From Metallyticus violacea (taxonomy: Eukaryota > Arthropoda > Insecta > Mantodea > Metallyticidae): 64,000 nucleotides of DNA. How positions within the stretch are numbered: the first letter of the stretch is position 1; each line of letters begins with the position of its first letter. The notes under the pieces are model-generated. The model had not been told where the DNA came from. It made no database searches and saw nothing but the letters and a program-made list of their open reading frames with translations. This document shows positions 47,275-59,780 of this stretch, one piece after another. The position numbers and the translations under genes were made by a program. The DNA is taken from the NCBI GenBank assembly GCA_030762175.1, contig CM060843.1, forward strand, positions 118,722,869 through 118,786,868, in the 5' to 3' direction.

Positions 47275-47798
47275 GGGGAGAAGTGTTAGATACAAATGTA
47301 AAGCAAATTGACTTTAAGAATGAAACAGAATATAAAACGAATTCCAATTAAAAAAAAAAAAACCCTGACAACTTCAAAAATAGTTTCATCCGAAATGCTT
47401 TAGTGTAAGGAAACATTTTAAAAGAAAATAATATTGTATCATTACACGTAGTACTAAGGAAATAGCACTTAGTTATTAGGTCATTTTGAATGTAGTGTAA
47501 ATGTGTGTATTACAGTAGCATTCTTCTTAGTTCTCACTATTTCCTGCGCTTTCTTCTTCCTCTTTTTTAATTATTTTATTTTAAATATTTGTTTTCAATC
47601 TCAGCACACCGCTGATGTACCTGTATACCGAAAACTAATATACCATATAAACAAACTTTTTTCCTTCCGTGTTTTGTTGGATCGGAACGACAGGGAAGAG
47701 AAAGAAGAAAGGCACAATGAATGGACATGGATATAGGTGAAGGGAGTATGGCGTGTAAATTTAAGCAAATGCCTCTCTATTAGTTACTGATTATTGAC
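47275..47798. other. no gene recognised
   Basis: An A run lies at about 47350-47361. A 77-codon open frame at 47503-47736 (+) has no known domain. Confidence 0.5.
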
Positions 47799-47955
47799 CG
47801 CTACGGGTGGCCGAGGTCGTTAAAGCATAGACTCGTGAGCGAGAGGTTTGGGGTTCGAATCTCATCAGGACCGTCCTCCCTGACTAAGGTTTTTTCTAAG
47901 TTTTCCTCAGTCCTCATAAATGGCAAATGCTGGGGAGGTACCATAAACTTAGGCC
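47799..47955 (+). repeat. SINE-A copy A6, 3'-truncated
   Basis: The head GCTACGGGTGGCCGAGGTCG then TTAAAGCATAGACTCGTGAG, box B GGGGTTCGAATCTC and the body up to GGGGAGGTACCATAAACTTA then GGCC are present. The sequence then changes abruptly to unrelated DNA. SINEs rarely lose the 3' end on insertion, so a later deletion or breakpoint is likelier. Confidence 0.88.
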
Positions 47956-50900
47956 TTTGTGTTCTGTGGTTTTGTTTCAAAATCCTTCCGACGTCCTAAT
48001 TATTTTTTTTGGTTCAATGTGATTTATACCTTTAATTTTTACTAAGGGAGTGAGAAAGATTTTTTTGGAAAAGGGAGCTGATTTATTAAAGTTTATGGAT
48101 TTAGGATGAAGTGAATATTTTGGAGCACAAAATATTTTGACCGTTATATACTAATTTACTTGAAGTTGGACGAATATGCACAGCGAGCATTAAATTCGGA
48201 GAAAGTGATACTTTTGGCCACTGTGTCTTTCCACGGTATCATTGATCCGTATTTCATTGAGAATACATCATGTAAACTAAACTGCATATCACATTCTAGT
48301 GAACTTTATGAATGTTTGTTGCATTAAAATAGGTAATTACATAAGCTATAGATGTCATTCCGACACTTTCACCTATTGTCACGCACATAGTTTTCTCGCT
48401 CAAGCATCGAGGTAATGTTTTCTTAGAAAATATACCTGTTGCAGAAAAAGGCAATACGCAAACGAAGGATATTCTGTCTCTTTCTCACTAAACGGCTCTC
48501 TCTTTGCCACAATAACAAACTCCAAATGCAAACATATCCTGCGGAAGCTCTACCAAAGATGTGCTTATAATAATTAATCTCCTCTACAGGATACAGAAAA
48601 ACAGTACATTATAGTTTACGTATAGAAAGTAGGTTTGGCACTAAGTATTTTGTGAGTAGGAACAAATGTTCAGAGGATTAAAAAGGAGCCACAGGAATCG
48701 ATATGACTCAACGTAATAGCTACCTTGCGATGTAACGTGTGTCATGTGGAAACAATGTAACTGACGTAAGCGGGTTGCACCTCAATCCTACAAGTCACTG
48801 GGTGTGCAGTTCTTCGTGGAAATTTTGAGAACTACAATTAATTCGATTACTTTACCCGAACTTCAATAAATTAAATTATGAACTGCATTTCTTTAATGAT
48901 TGTTTGAAAGGAGTGATACTGACCAACTTTTCAGGCATGAAGAGCTGGCTGCCGTTCACCTTGTGTGTGGCGCATCAGACAGTAATGCATTAACCACTCA
49001 ATTTGAACATACTCTTGTTTACGGCATGTGATCCCTGAAGCACTGCTTGTATTTGGCAGAATAAATTATTTGTGAAGTATTGTAGTTTCAGTTTCCTTGG
49101 TCATTGCTAAACATGTTTGTAGCTAACGAAGCGCCTAAGAGCCTTTGTTCCTATTCTTAAGGTGATCATTTTAGGAGCCGCATTCTATTAAAAAATTCTA
49201 TAACCTATTTTTTTCCCGACTTGTATATTATTCCCGGAAAGGTTTAGATTGTTGCAATGTTTTGGGGGAAAGTATCCATTACTTAAAGTTGGCGATTAAT
49301 TGTATATCAGTTAAAATTTTCTGGAAAAAAAATGATCCTATACTCTAACCACATTGGTTATTTGGAGTCTACCCATTGAAAGGAAGTAGAGAAATGCGAG
49401 CAGTGGAGAAAGATTATCAAATAAGTCGAATATACTGGTGTCCCACCTCCTGCTCGAAGGAACCAGTTCCAAAATATGTAAGGTATATACATCAGGAACC
49501 ATACTAATTGTAATTCTATTTAATAACCTGGGATAATGTGATAAAGTTATGATGTGATTTTATGAATTATAGATGTCCTCCTTGCTAGTAAAGCACGTGT
49601 GTATAAAAGCGGTTTAGTTACTTTTTCAGTTAAGCAGCTGGACTGGTATATTATTGGATTGTCATAGGTCATGACAATATGATTATTGATTGCAGATTAA
49701 ACATTAATGGTCTTTCAGTTATAAACTCAGTCTAATTCAACTCAAATGCTGTAAATTAGAAAAAAAAAAATTCCATGGCATTCTCCTCTTTAATAATTCC
49801 ACAGTATTTTCATTCTCTTGCTTGTCCGTACTTCCTTTTTCAGTGGTGAACGCTCTTTAGACCTCAAATACCTTTCATGGTCATAAAGTTTGAGTCAGAC
49901 ACGCTACTGTGGTTTAGTTACTTGAGTATTGATTTGCTGATCTGTTATTACGAGTTTCTCTATAGACACTTTTTACAGTTTTTTGTTTTATTTTTTTGTA
50001 TTGAAAAATTGTTACTGCTTCATTAATCGTCCCCAAGGTCTACGGTAATTAAAAGCGTAACAGAAAGAGAGAGGGAAAAGATGTACTAGGTTCTTTAAAT
50101 GTCTTGGGCGCATAATCATTGAACCATTGAGCTATCCAATCTTATTTTAAAGCTGTATAGCGGCTTGGTAAGGAACTTAAAAATGTTTAAGCATTACTCC
50201 CTTTTTGCCGATGCCATTAATATAAATATTTTCTTATATAAATTTTAAGCATTAAATCATAGTTTAATATTGCAGAGAAATATATATGCTTAATAAATTA
50301 GTTGATATATATATATTTGTTTCATTCCACTAATGCACCGGATTCAATTTATCTCATGCTGTCAACGGCAGACCCCGAGGTGATGATTCCGTCCCGGAAG
50401 TTATGTAATTTCATAACCATGAAATATTTATTATCACAAGACGATTATAACTACCTTTGTTCATTCAATGCATTTATTATTAAGCATAGTTAAACATTTA
50501 GTAACTTTGTGAAAATGTTTTGTAGAAACGTTAGGTATAAAGGAATTTTTTCAGATTATTTACAGTCAAGTTGAAAAGGAATAAGTGAATTAATAAACGA
50601 AATATAAAATTATACAGGAAATGAAAAACGATATACAAATAGGTAATTTTTGTCAAAGTGAGATTTTAAAGACACTAATATTTTATTTGCGATAGATATG
50701 ATTAAATTTATTTTTAAGTTTATTTATTCAAGAGATAAAAAGGACTTCTCTGCTTCGAAATAATACTTTTTATCTTTACCTGATTTATATCTATATTGCT
50801 CCCTATTGAGCAATTCATAGAATCATGATTTCAAAGCTATTTTAATTGATCAATTGATGATTTATTTTCATCTAACTTTTAGGTGGGTAACATATATTTT

Positions 50901-51677
50901 AAACCAAAAGCAAGCCATTGAAATTCTTAAATTCCTTTTCCCAAAGATATTTAACTTCTTACCTTACAGAAGATGCTGCCTGTCCTGGTTAAACACTTTG
51001 ACGTCCGGCTACTGTAATGTTTCTGATTTTATTTCTAATGCCTTTCTTTACACATCAAAATTATTTTAGTTGCTGTAATTTCGGGAGTGATTTTGTTGTT
51101 GAACACTCGAGATTTGCGTCAATTTTGTCTGAGTTTTCATAAATTAAAACGTTACGTTTTGCTAGTGTTATATTTTGAGTTTGTTATACAAAGTAAGTAA
51201 TTCATATTGTACAAAATTAAAAATACTTAAGAAGTTACTTGCTTTGTCACTAAGATCATGCAAATAAGCACATACTGAGTATTGGGGTATTTTAAATTCG
51301 TAAATTCGTAAGTTAATTATGCAAGCGTTGCATATGTTTAGAGATAAAATATTCATTTACTCGAAAAATGTAAGAGACAGAGAAAAGTACTTTGTGTTCT
51401 TATTACAGGCTTTGCTTATGACACCGAGGTCTTCAGTATCTAAATACATCCTTTTTTAAAGTTTTATCACATAATATATTTCCACATTTACATTCAAACT
51501 GTTTAAGCACAAACAAAAGGACACATTTAACCAAAAACATTTTGGCATGTTTAGAGGAAAAAAATATCGCTGTGAACATACAATGCCTCATTCATTCCAT
51601 TCCATGGTATCCTGTATGGATGAAAATAATTAAAAGGGTACAAATATGTAGAGGATGCCACTGAAAGTCAAGTCTAT

Positions 51678-51680
<3 letters not shown>
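47956..51680. other. AT-rich DNA, nothing recognised
   Basis: No SINE, transposase or reverse-transcriptase motif was seen in this long stretch. Confidence 0.6.

Positions 51681-51762
<82 letters not shown>
51681..51762. repeat. compound (CT)n(CA)n microsatellite
   Basis: About 18 CT units (51681-51716) run straight into CA units with a single CT interruption, to about 51762. Confidence 0.95.
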
Positions 51763-51763
<1 letters not shown>

Positions 51764-54700
51764 GAAAAAACATTTCTACGGCTATTAATATGATTCGTTT
51801 TGTATGGAAAATTGTGCCAGAAGGTAAATTAGAAAGAAAATGCATAAACGGCATGAAAAAGGTCATATCATTTACATACACTACATTAAATCTATGACAG
51901 TTATAATTAGAATACAACAGAACAGTTTATTTTACTAAATTTACCCTAATAGTATCTTTAGCACTTTTTTTACTGTAATAAAGATGTAATGTTTGCATTT
52001 TTTGCTTGTAAGAAGACATGTTATTTATTTCATAGAATCAGTTTTATTGTTTAAATATGTTAAGATTAATACAATAAATATATTGTGTTCAGAGCTGTGA
52101 TTTCATTTTTCCAATAGCTAATTTAACATCCTCAACATGAACTACAGTTTAACAGTCATCAAATGTATTACATTCTTGAAAACAGACACCAAAAATTATT
52201 AGAAAATTTAGGAATATACATATTTATATTTATATACATTTGATATTTTATTTACTGTCCCGAGATATCAGTACAGTATTTATGCGCATCTTTAAATGCA
52301 TCTAAATACCTATAAAGCATTTATTTAAAATTGCGTAAAAATTCAACAAATTAAGATAAATTTATTACCTATAGATAAGAATGGTGATATGATTAACTTA
52401 ACCTTTCAGTGCTTTAGCTTTGACTTGTATGCTTCTCAAATGGAAGAACACACGCAAGCACAAATAGCTATCAGCAGATTTTTCTTTGTTTTCTGTATAG
52501 CTAAAATAAAAAACGGTCACTGGTGCGGACAGACCATCTCTTAGTTTACGTGTAAATCATTTTCTGAAAAGCAGTTCATTTTACTAATTAGTCTGCCCGC
52601 TTCCTAGATAATATTATATTTCAGTTTTCTCAAAACTGTGTATTGAATCTTATTCTGTGCTATATTCTCTCTATATAATTTATTAAGTATGTAAAATGTA
52701 GAGAAGATTTTAAGTGTTCGAAAAAGTAATGTTTTGTTTATTGATACAATCGCATAGTGCTAAACATGTGCATTATGCGGGTATACAGTATCGCTAACTC
52801 ATTGTTACTCTTTTCTCAACAGTACGTTTCCCTAATCATTGCAACTCCTGAATGTGCATTTTTCGGTCTTTCCGTATCTGGGGTAATCTCCTTTTAATAT
52901 GAGTTAGTTACCTCGAGCAGTGTTATCACTTACTGGGCTTTGAAAACCTAAATTCACCTGAACTTGAATAATACCTACAAGTGTTGGTTTAACACTTTGC
53001 CAGTAAAAGGAATTATGTTGACATTTTCCCATTTTTTAGTTATCATTTAGGTTTAACATCAAATTTTCATTATTCTAATTCTATACAGTAAAATATATTT
53101 AATTACTTATTATTAAATAAACATTAATCAAGACGCTATATGTTTTTGTTTGTTTGTTATTTCTTCTAATTTCACTACCATGCTCCTAAAGATGGATTAT
53201 TTTAGAGTTCAGTATTTCTGTCAAGGTACCTGTGAAATGAATAAACTATGTGCAATAGTAATTATGCCCACATAAATTACGTTAGCAATATCATACCACA
53301 AACATTTCAATGAAAGGTGCTTCTACAATTTAGTAAAATGTTTGAGCACCAACATAAAAATGGAAATAAAATTACGTAATAAGCCAAATATTGAAAAATG
53401 CAACTTTCTTTCTCGTGTGACAGAAGGGGCAATGCCTTTCTAAAGATAGAAAGATAAAAATTCGACATGCCGAAAGACTTTAATAATTAATTAAAAAGTT
53501 TGAACTTAAATAAGAAATATAAAACAAAACTACGAAATTTGAACAGCTGATAGAAATGAAAAATTGTGACATCGAGTGAAGGAGAGGATTGAAAGCAATC
53601 TCCCACAAATATATTCAGAATAAAAAAAGTTGAAAATGTAAATCACTATTATTATTAACTATCAAGAGCTCTCCAAAAATATTTTACTAGTTCCTGTTAG
53701 CTGAAAATGCAATTGGTTGTGCTTTTTATTTAAAATACACATTGTATGCTACGTTTAACGAAGTTGAAGAAAAATGATTAATGATATTTTATACTCTACA
53801 CTACATCTGGGCTTCAGGTCACCTTATTGACTTCTAGCTAAAGTATCGGTCAAAATCAAAGTCAGCATAACTTTCAGCTTAATTACTTCCATTTGAACTT
53901 ATGCAAGACGACTTAAGCTTCAGTGATGGAACATAAGGATCAGCCCAAGTGGTTGGTTAAATGTAAACCATTTCGCTAGAGAATTGTGAGAGAGAGTATT
54001 ATGAAACATTATATTAGTTTCCTCACTTATTATCTTACAATATTATATTTTGCATTATCTAAACTATTGATTGATGATGTGACTTCAATGTCAAAATTGT
54101 TGTTATTCTTAATAAACGATAGCTATTAAATCTATCTAAATTATACGATAAGATAAACTTCTTTAATATGAAGAAAATCTATAAAAATTTAATGAGAGAT
54201 AACATTTGCAGTAAGACAAACCTACTTGCCGAGTTTTGAATTGTGGTTGTACTTCCCTTCTTGACTGAAACGAAAATTATATTCCATCTTGCTCTCCTTC
54301 CCATTAAACTTTAATTAAAATAGAAGCATTGTCTTCTCTAAAATGAGGTGGATGATTTGCCTCCATGGAGCTGCTACGCGAACAATTAACAGCAGCAGAG
54401 GAAATGCCGTGACTAGTAATGCGATTTCGAAGTGCTACAGCAAAGAGGCGATGTTACTTAATTTAATAGCAAGAACCTTGTTCTGCAATCTAGACTCACA
54501 ACTGGCAAGAAAGGAAATTGCCTTAAAGCAGCACCTCGACTTTTTAGCTGTTATAGAATAATATTGGGCAAATGTCTTTCAATTAAAGAGAATGTATCAA
54601 AGTCGCAATTGCAAATTCCCTTATAGTGTTTGTCGTGAACGAAAGGACAATAGCTGGTAATGAAAATAGAGCCCGAAGAAAAGAAAAGAAAATTCTGAAA

Positions 54701-56459
54701 ATTCATTACTAATTCTTTGAACGATCTAAAATTCAACAACTTTACGAAAATACTGAATGAGGAAGACAATTTACGATATTGTTAACACCGACTCATTCTT
54801 ACATTTTTATCCTAAGGCACAAGTAATATAATCTGTCAGCTAAATATGAAACCTGATTATAGCTCTTAGTTTGACTTTGTAAGTGAATATACAGTATATC
54901 ATACTGCTTTTAGTCTCTGAAAGGTACAAAAAGTATATGTGATATTGATAAAACATCCATATGTTAGTAAACAGAACTCTTAGTGCAATCGCACACTAGA
55001 AAAATATTAATAACCTAATAAAATAACATTGAGGGAAATGTGTTATTAAACTTACACACAAAGAAAACTTCGGAAATAGATAACGAGATAAATTGTATTA
55101 TCACTTAGTATTTTTATGTATTTTAATTTGAACTCGAATTTGAAAATGTTATTCATAATGTGTAGCAAAATAAAAGTGTCGCATACCAGTGCATCAGTAT
55201 TATTTCTCTTCTCTTCCAAGTTTGCCAGAGTATTTACAGATCTGTAGCATCTGATAGGCCTTCAGCGAGAAAAAGATCGAAATCTAAGGTGCCTGGGTTG
55301 TGCCAAACTATTAAAACACTCCCCCCCCCCTCTCTCGTATATTTGTATACATTCAACTTATTGATTCCAGAATTAAGCGAGTGATGTGTCCTGTGATTCC
55401 CGTGGGTTTTTCGCCTAATAAATGAGACCGAAATCACTGCGCTGTTGGATGTTCTTTTCTTTTCTAATCTCACCATTCTCTAGTGCATAAATTTACTGAA
55501 GAGATAACTTAAAGTTAAAAAAAAATCCTATACAGGATGCTTTACTCACTCTCGGTTTCAGATTTTCTTTATAAATTTCAAATTAACATTAGCATTAAAA
55601 GCGTATACACATCTTCACAGAAGGAACAAACGGTAGCTATGCAGATATCAACGATGTGGCGGTTACCTTATCGTGCTGAAAATAGTCTGTATGAGGTCCT
55701 CGTCGTCCAATGAATCATAAACTCTCTTAAGATTTTCATAGTTTAGTTGTCTACACCCTTATCCTAGAACTCTCAAAATATTCAATGAAATAGACAAGAA
55801 GATTTCGAAAATATCCTAAGAAGCTTTAAAAATAAAGAATTACCAAGGCAAGTTAGTATAAATATTGAACACTTTTAAATATGTATTATAGTAGTAGAAA
55901 AATATACTTCTAGAAATGTTAATGTGTGTTATAAATTACACATAGTGCCAGAAGATTGGCTAACGGAGTGATCTGTTTAAGTTTTAAAAAAGTAGATAGA
56001 AAAATCTGAATGATTATAGAAGCATACCCTTCTTCAAATAGTATATATTTGATACTAAATGTCTAGTGAAGCACTACTTCAGAAATAAGGATGTGATTTT
56101 AGAAAAGAACGATCTTGTGCAGATTGTATATTATGGAACGATTAATACATATGTACATTATACCAGGGATGAGTCTTAAATCATGCCAACTGTTTTGTTT
56201 TTTTCCCTTGCGAACAAGGTACAACACGAAAAATCTTAGATATACGATTGAAGTGTATGGAATATATCTTCGATGAAGCCACCAGAAGGTGTGTGTGAGC
56301 AGAGCTGCGTGTCTCAGCACGCTCCGAAGTTCAGTTGGTGAACAATAGAGATCAAGAATGAGTCACGAAGAAAAACAACATGTGTAAGTCAATATAACAT
56401 TTTCCCGTGGAAAAATGCACGATAATACACACAGAGCTACAGGAAGCACTGGTGCTCGT
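51763..56459. other. AT-rich DNA, nothing assigned
   Basis: A C run lies at about 55321-55330. The sequence near 56155-56180 (TACCAGGGATGAGTCTTAAA) may be a terminal repeat of the mariner remnant that follows, but no partner was found. Confidence 0.55.
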
Positions 56460-56690
56460 GCCTTGCCTTATCCAAAGTGGCGAGGTGGATTTCTTCATAG
56501 AATCTCGCCAGATTAAGGCGGTGTGATTCCACTTCTATATCTCACGTAATTGATGTCGCATCCAATTCCTACATATTTTTTGCATGTTTAGGTCCTTCCG
56601 TAAAATGCGGTGCATGTTTGTGCCGGAAGTCCTGTTGTTCTTCTAATTCCACAAGTGTACAGCGCCTATCAGTTTTCACTTCTAATAAAT
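56460..56690 (-). pseudogene. mariner transposase N-terminal (second helix-turn-helix) fragment
   Basis: On the minus strand, HRILRKDLNMQKIC, NWMRHQL, KWNHT and WRDSMK (about 56.48-56.61 kb) fit the mariner block VHRILxxDLxMRKxCARWVPRxLTxEQKxxR. Upstream, in another frame, DRRCTLVELEEQ fits DRRxTxxEIAxE. Catalytic blocks are not found downstream, where a DETW block would be expected within about 150 bp, so the rest was lost or has decayed. Confidence 0.6.
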
Positions 56691-56988
56691 TAGTTGAAAT
56701 GTCTGAACTCTGTACTAGAGTTAGAGCAATTTAAAAGTCTCAATGAATAGATCAGCCTATCGACGGTTAGAACCCGACTTGCAGCCAGTATTTTCTTGCG
56801 TAGACTCGCTGCGCTCAAGCATTTCGTCATTTTGAATCTCAGGTGCAATATATTAAATAACAGAATTTGCTACTCGCTCTCCTTTTACAGAAGGTACTCA
56901 AAATGTTGCCAATTTTCCGTAACACACAATCTATATCCTCTTAAGAAATCATTACTGACACGCTTCTGTACCCATCACTAATGAGACC

Positions 56989-57168
56989 GCCACGGAGGGC
57001 CGAGGTCGTGAAAGCGCGGACGGCCTGGGGTTCGATTTCCACCAGGACCGTCCTCCCTGCCTGGAGTTTTTTTTTTTTTTTTTTTTTTTTTTTCTCCATG
57101 TTTTCCGCAGTGCTCAAATGCCAATGGCCAAGAAGATACCCTAAAACTTTACTTGCAGAGCTTCGTTC
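56989..57168 (+). repeat. SINE-A copy A7, 5' half (split by an LTR)
   Basis: The head is GCCACGGAGGGCCGAGGTCG. A deletion removes about 15 bases of the anticodon region, so GCGCGGAC joins GGCCTGGGGTTCGAT. The body runs to CAATGGCCAAGAAGATACCC and CTTCGTTC. A 27 bp T tract (57067-57093) expands the site of a shorter T run in other copies. The matching 3' half resumes at 58542. Confidence 0.88.
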
Positions 57169-57657
57169 TGGGGCCGTTCGTCGATTTAGGCTGGTAGCAG
57201 TCCGCTCGCGGGAAGAGGAGTCGTGGATTAATTGTGTTTCTTTGAGTTCTGGGTTGGATGCCCCTTGTGTCGGGATCAGGAACCTTTACCTCAGGGAACT
57301 CTGGAATTTTGTGACTCGTCTGAGTCAGAGGAAAGGGAAGGAAATCTATAAAGTTACACGGAAACACTGGAGTTCTTATCTGACATCATTTATTTAAACT
57401 TAACAGAATACTGGATTGTTCGCGTAAGCTTGGAAATGTGTTGAACTGACTGACTATTGTTCTTCTCCTACCGACTTCGCTCACTTTGATTTTGATTGTC
57501 TATTCTTTTGCCCGCTTATTTAAATTGACTCTTACAGTTCCGTTCTCCGACTATCCAACCTTTAGCTCTTAGCCTCGAATCCCGGACCGCTAACTTTTCA
57601 CTGCTGTCGAAGTCCAGCTGCTCTCTCTCTAAGTCTCACTGCTGTTGAAGTCCTGCT

Positions 57658-57705
<48 letters not shown>

Positions 57706-58541
57706 AGTCTCTCCTGTTCTGTGTCCCTTACATTATATATCAGATGTAAAGTTTATTGTTTATTAGGAACCTCCCATCGTGAAAATTAAATCCGCGAAAT
57801 TTATGGAGCTCAGTTCGATTCTATCTGCGTTATTGGTCCTTCCTTAATATCTATAATTATGCAGTCTCGCTCCGATTCGTTCAATTTTGTAAGATTTCTA
57901 TTGGTTGTGTGGGACCAATTTCTGGAAATACCTCTCACGTTATAATATTTCTAAGAACGGACATTCCTGCCCTAAACGTTGGGAAATTTTTATAATCTGA
58001 GATATCCTTTCACTTTTCTGTCCTTTCAAATTTGCTCACAATGAAACCTCGGCCATAAATAAGGAACATCTATTTGTTTTGCAAAGTCATGTCAAAATCT
58101 GTCGACGTTTGAATGTTATTGTCATGAGGGGTTATAAACTTGAGCTGTCATCTGAGATTGACATTTGTTCCTTCTTCGAAAGAAATCCACTCGTAAAGTC
58201 ATTAGTGCCTTTACCCTTAGTTATTGAAAGAATATGTTTCTCTGCTTTTGTCTGCGTCTCGGTAAATGGTTTTCTTTAAACCCTCTGAAAAGAGAATTAC
58301 CTCTTTTCAGGACATAACCCTTTTCCCCAAGGTCAAAACTTTTAACATTTCGAAGCTGAACGACCCGAACCGTTTTCCATTCACATAAATACACAATGGA
58401 CCTTTATTACTGTTTAGCACAGGTGCTGTCTAATGACTACAAACTACATACATGTATCAGATCAAAAATAATGTTAATTATTACTAGCCTTAATTATAAA
58501 AATGTTAATTTAATCAAAGACGGCCTTTAATTCCGGCTACA
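57169..58541. mobile_element. solo LTR, 1373 bp, inserted in a SINE-A
   Basis: The sequence begins TGGGGCCG and ends CCGGCTACA, the TG...CA form of an LTR. GTTC on both sides (57165-57168 and 58542-58545) is a 4 bp target duplication. Removing one GTTC and the insert restores the SINE-A order ...GCTTC GTTC CTTAAGG..., as in intact copies (GCTTCCTTCCTTAAAAA). Inside are a purine-rich tract (AGAGGAAAGGGAAGGAAA, about 57329-57346), a CT microsatellite, a tandem duplication of about 37 bp, and a TATATA-containing stretch. There is no gag or pol. A related sequence lies at 45.0-46.3 kb. The superfamily is not assigned, though 4 bp duplications suit Gypsy or BEL elements. Confidence 0.75.
57601..57703. 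repeat. tandem duplication plus (CT)n microsatellite inside the solo LTR
   Basis: CTGCTGTCGAAGTCCAGCTG then CTCTCTCT, and after about 37 bp CTGCTGTTGAAGTCCTGCTG then CTCTCT, are a diverged two-copy tandem. The second copy runs into about 22 CT units (57659-57703). Confidence 0.85.
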
Positions 58542-58645
58542 GTTCCTTAAGGAAAATAACATTTCCCAGTTTATCATTTCATCTTATGTATCATCAGTGT
58601 TCACCACCTATGATGCCTCAGTTAACACGGGCGTGTACACTATTA
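58542..58645 (+). repeat. SINE-A copy A7, 3' half (split by an LTR)
   Basis: GTTCCTTAAGGAAAATAACA then TTTCCCAGTTTATCATTTCA, TCTTATGTATCATCAGTGTT, and ACACGGGCGTGTACACTATT match the SINE-A 3' half. It has the same orientation as the 5' half at 56989-57168. Confidence 0.85.
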
Positions 58646-59489
58646 ACAATCATGAATAAACCTGACATCTTTTCGAATGTTTATTTTAGATCCTTAATGT
58701 TGGGGATTAGTTGAACATACTCAAATTAAATTGCCCCCCAAAATAAAAATCTTTGTAATATCTAGGAAATGAAAAGGCCAATAATTCTGGGCCCAAAGAT
58801 ACGGCGCAATTTCGCCATGGATTGATAAATAGCGTTGGATTTATTTTTCTGACATTCACAGAATGGGTTTCATTAAGCTTCTGTACTAACTTTAATATTG
58901 TTTTCTTGTTGGAACCGGGTAGCCAGGAAAAGTACGGCTATATGCCTATTTCTTTCTGCCACACAACTTTCTGTACCTGAAATGCTTATTTAAGATGAAT
59001 ATACTCGTACACAGTGAATAGTTTGCCAAGAAATTACACTCTCGACTGCACATCACAACTGTCCCACTCTTTCGAAAGTCCGCTCACAACTGGCTGGAAG
59101 AGAGAATGGCGCCACGCGTGCCGCATGGAGAATCTCAGCGACTGGGGATAGGAAGGTCCATTGGTCCGCGATTCTAAGTCGCGGGACTTTTAAACTGCTC
59201 TCACTGTACATCTCCGATAGCCACTAACCAATCTCGCAGCACTAAATCATGCATTTTAATTTCTTCTGTTATGGCAATTTTGCAAAGACAATTGTCTGGC
59301 TCATCTTCACAGGACGTTCTATGGCATTTAAACTCATGACATATTTTTACTCCATCACAATGTACCGCTCATACTCCAAAACGTTTTCTTTGCTCCAATT
59401 TGATTTATGGAGTTAGCACTTTTATCATTTCAACAGATATGATTTAGTGCTACAACGTATGATCTACGATCACTGTGTTTATATTTGTC
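58646..59489. other. no gene; contains a GC-rich patch
   Basis: About 59080-59200 is clearly GC-richer than its surroundings (GGCGCCACGCGTGCCGCATG) and includes a small hairpin, CCGCGA...TCGCGG, at about 59168-59187. I could not assign it to any repeat or gene. Confidence 0.5.
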
Positions 59490-59780
59490 GGTCCTGGTGG
59501 TGTAGTGGTAACCATACTTGACTTCTAAACCCAAGGTCGCGGGTTCACACCCGGCCAGGATCGATGGATTTTTTCAGGCGTAAAAATCCTAAGTATGGCT
59601 TTCTTCGGAAGGGAAGTAAAGCCGTTGGTCCCGTGTCGTACATTTACGGCACGATAAAGAACCTCAAGCCTGAAAAAAGAGGCCTCTGAGCAAAATTTGT
59701 CGGTCGTTTCAGGCCCGGAATTGAATGGGACGCTGATGACCTGAAATGTTAAAGGGCGTCTTTAAATAAAACGAATAAAA
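59490..59780 (+). repeat. SINE-B copy B7, full length, best preserved
   Basis: GGTCCTGG (59490-59497) pairs with CCAGGATC (59555-59562), an intact tRNA-like acceptor stem. Box A is GGTGGTGTAGTGG and box B is GGGTTCACACCC (about 59541-59552). The head most resembles tRNA-Gly: TGGTGGTGTAGTGGTAACCA then TACTTGxCTTC. The body and 3' hairpin (GGGACGCTGATGACC ... AAAGGGCGTC) lead into an A-rich tail. Flanking TGTGTTTATATTTG (59474-59487) and TGTGTGTATACATTT (about 59783-59797) may be an imperfect target-site duplication. Confidence 0.95.

Noticed and set aside
51655..51897. Frame with Ser-Leu and Thr-His repeats, and its Cys-Val counterpart on the other strand
   Set aside because: It is the translation of a CT/CA microsatellite.
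56981..57397. 138-codon open frame on the plus strand
   Set aside because: It runs through the SINE-A 5' half, a poly-T tract (poly-Phe) and into the solo LTR. It is an artefact of the nested insertion.
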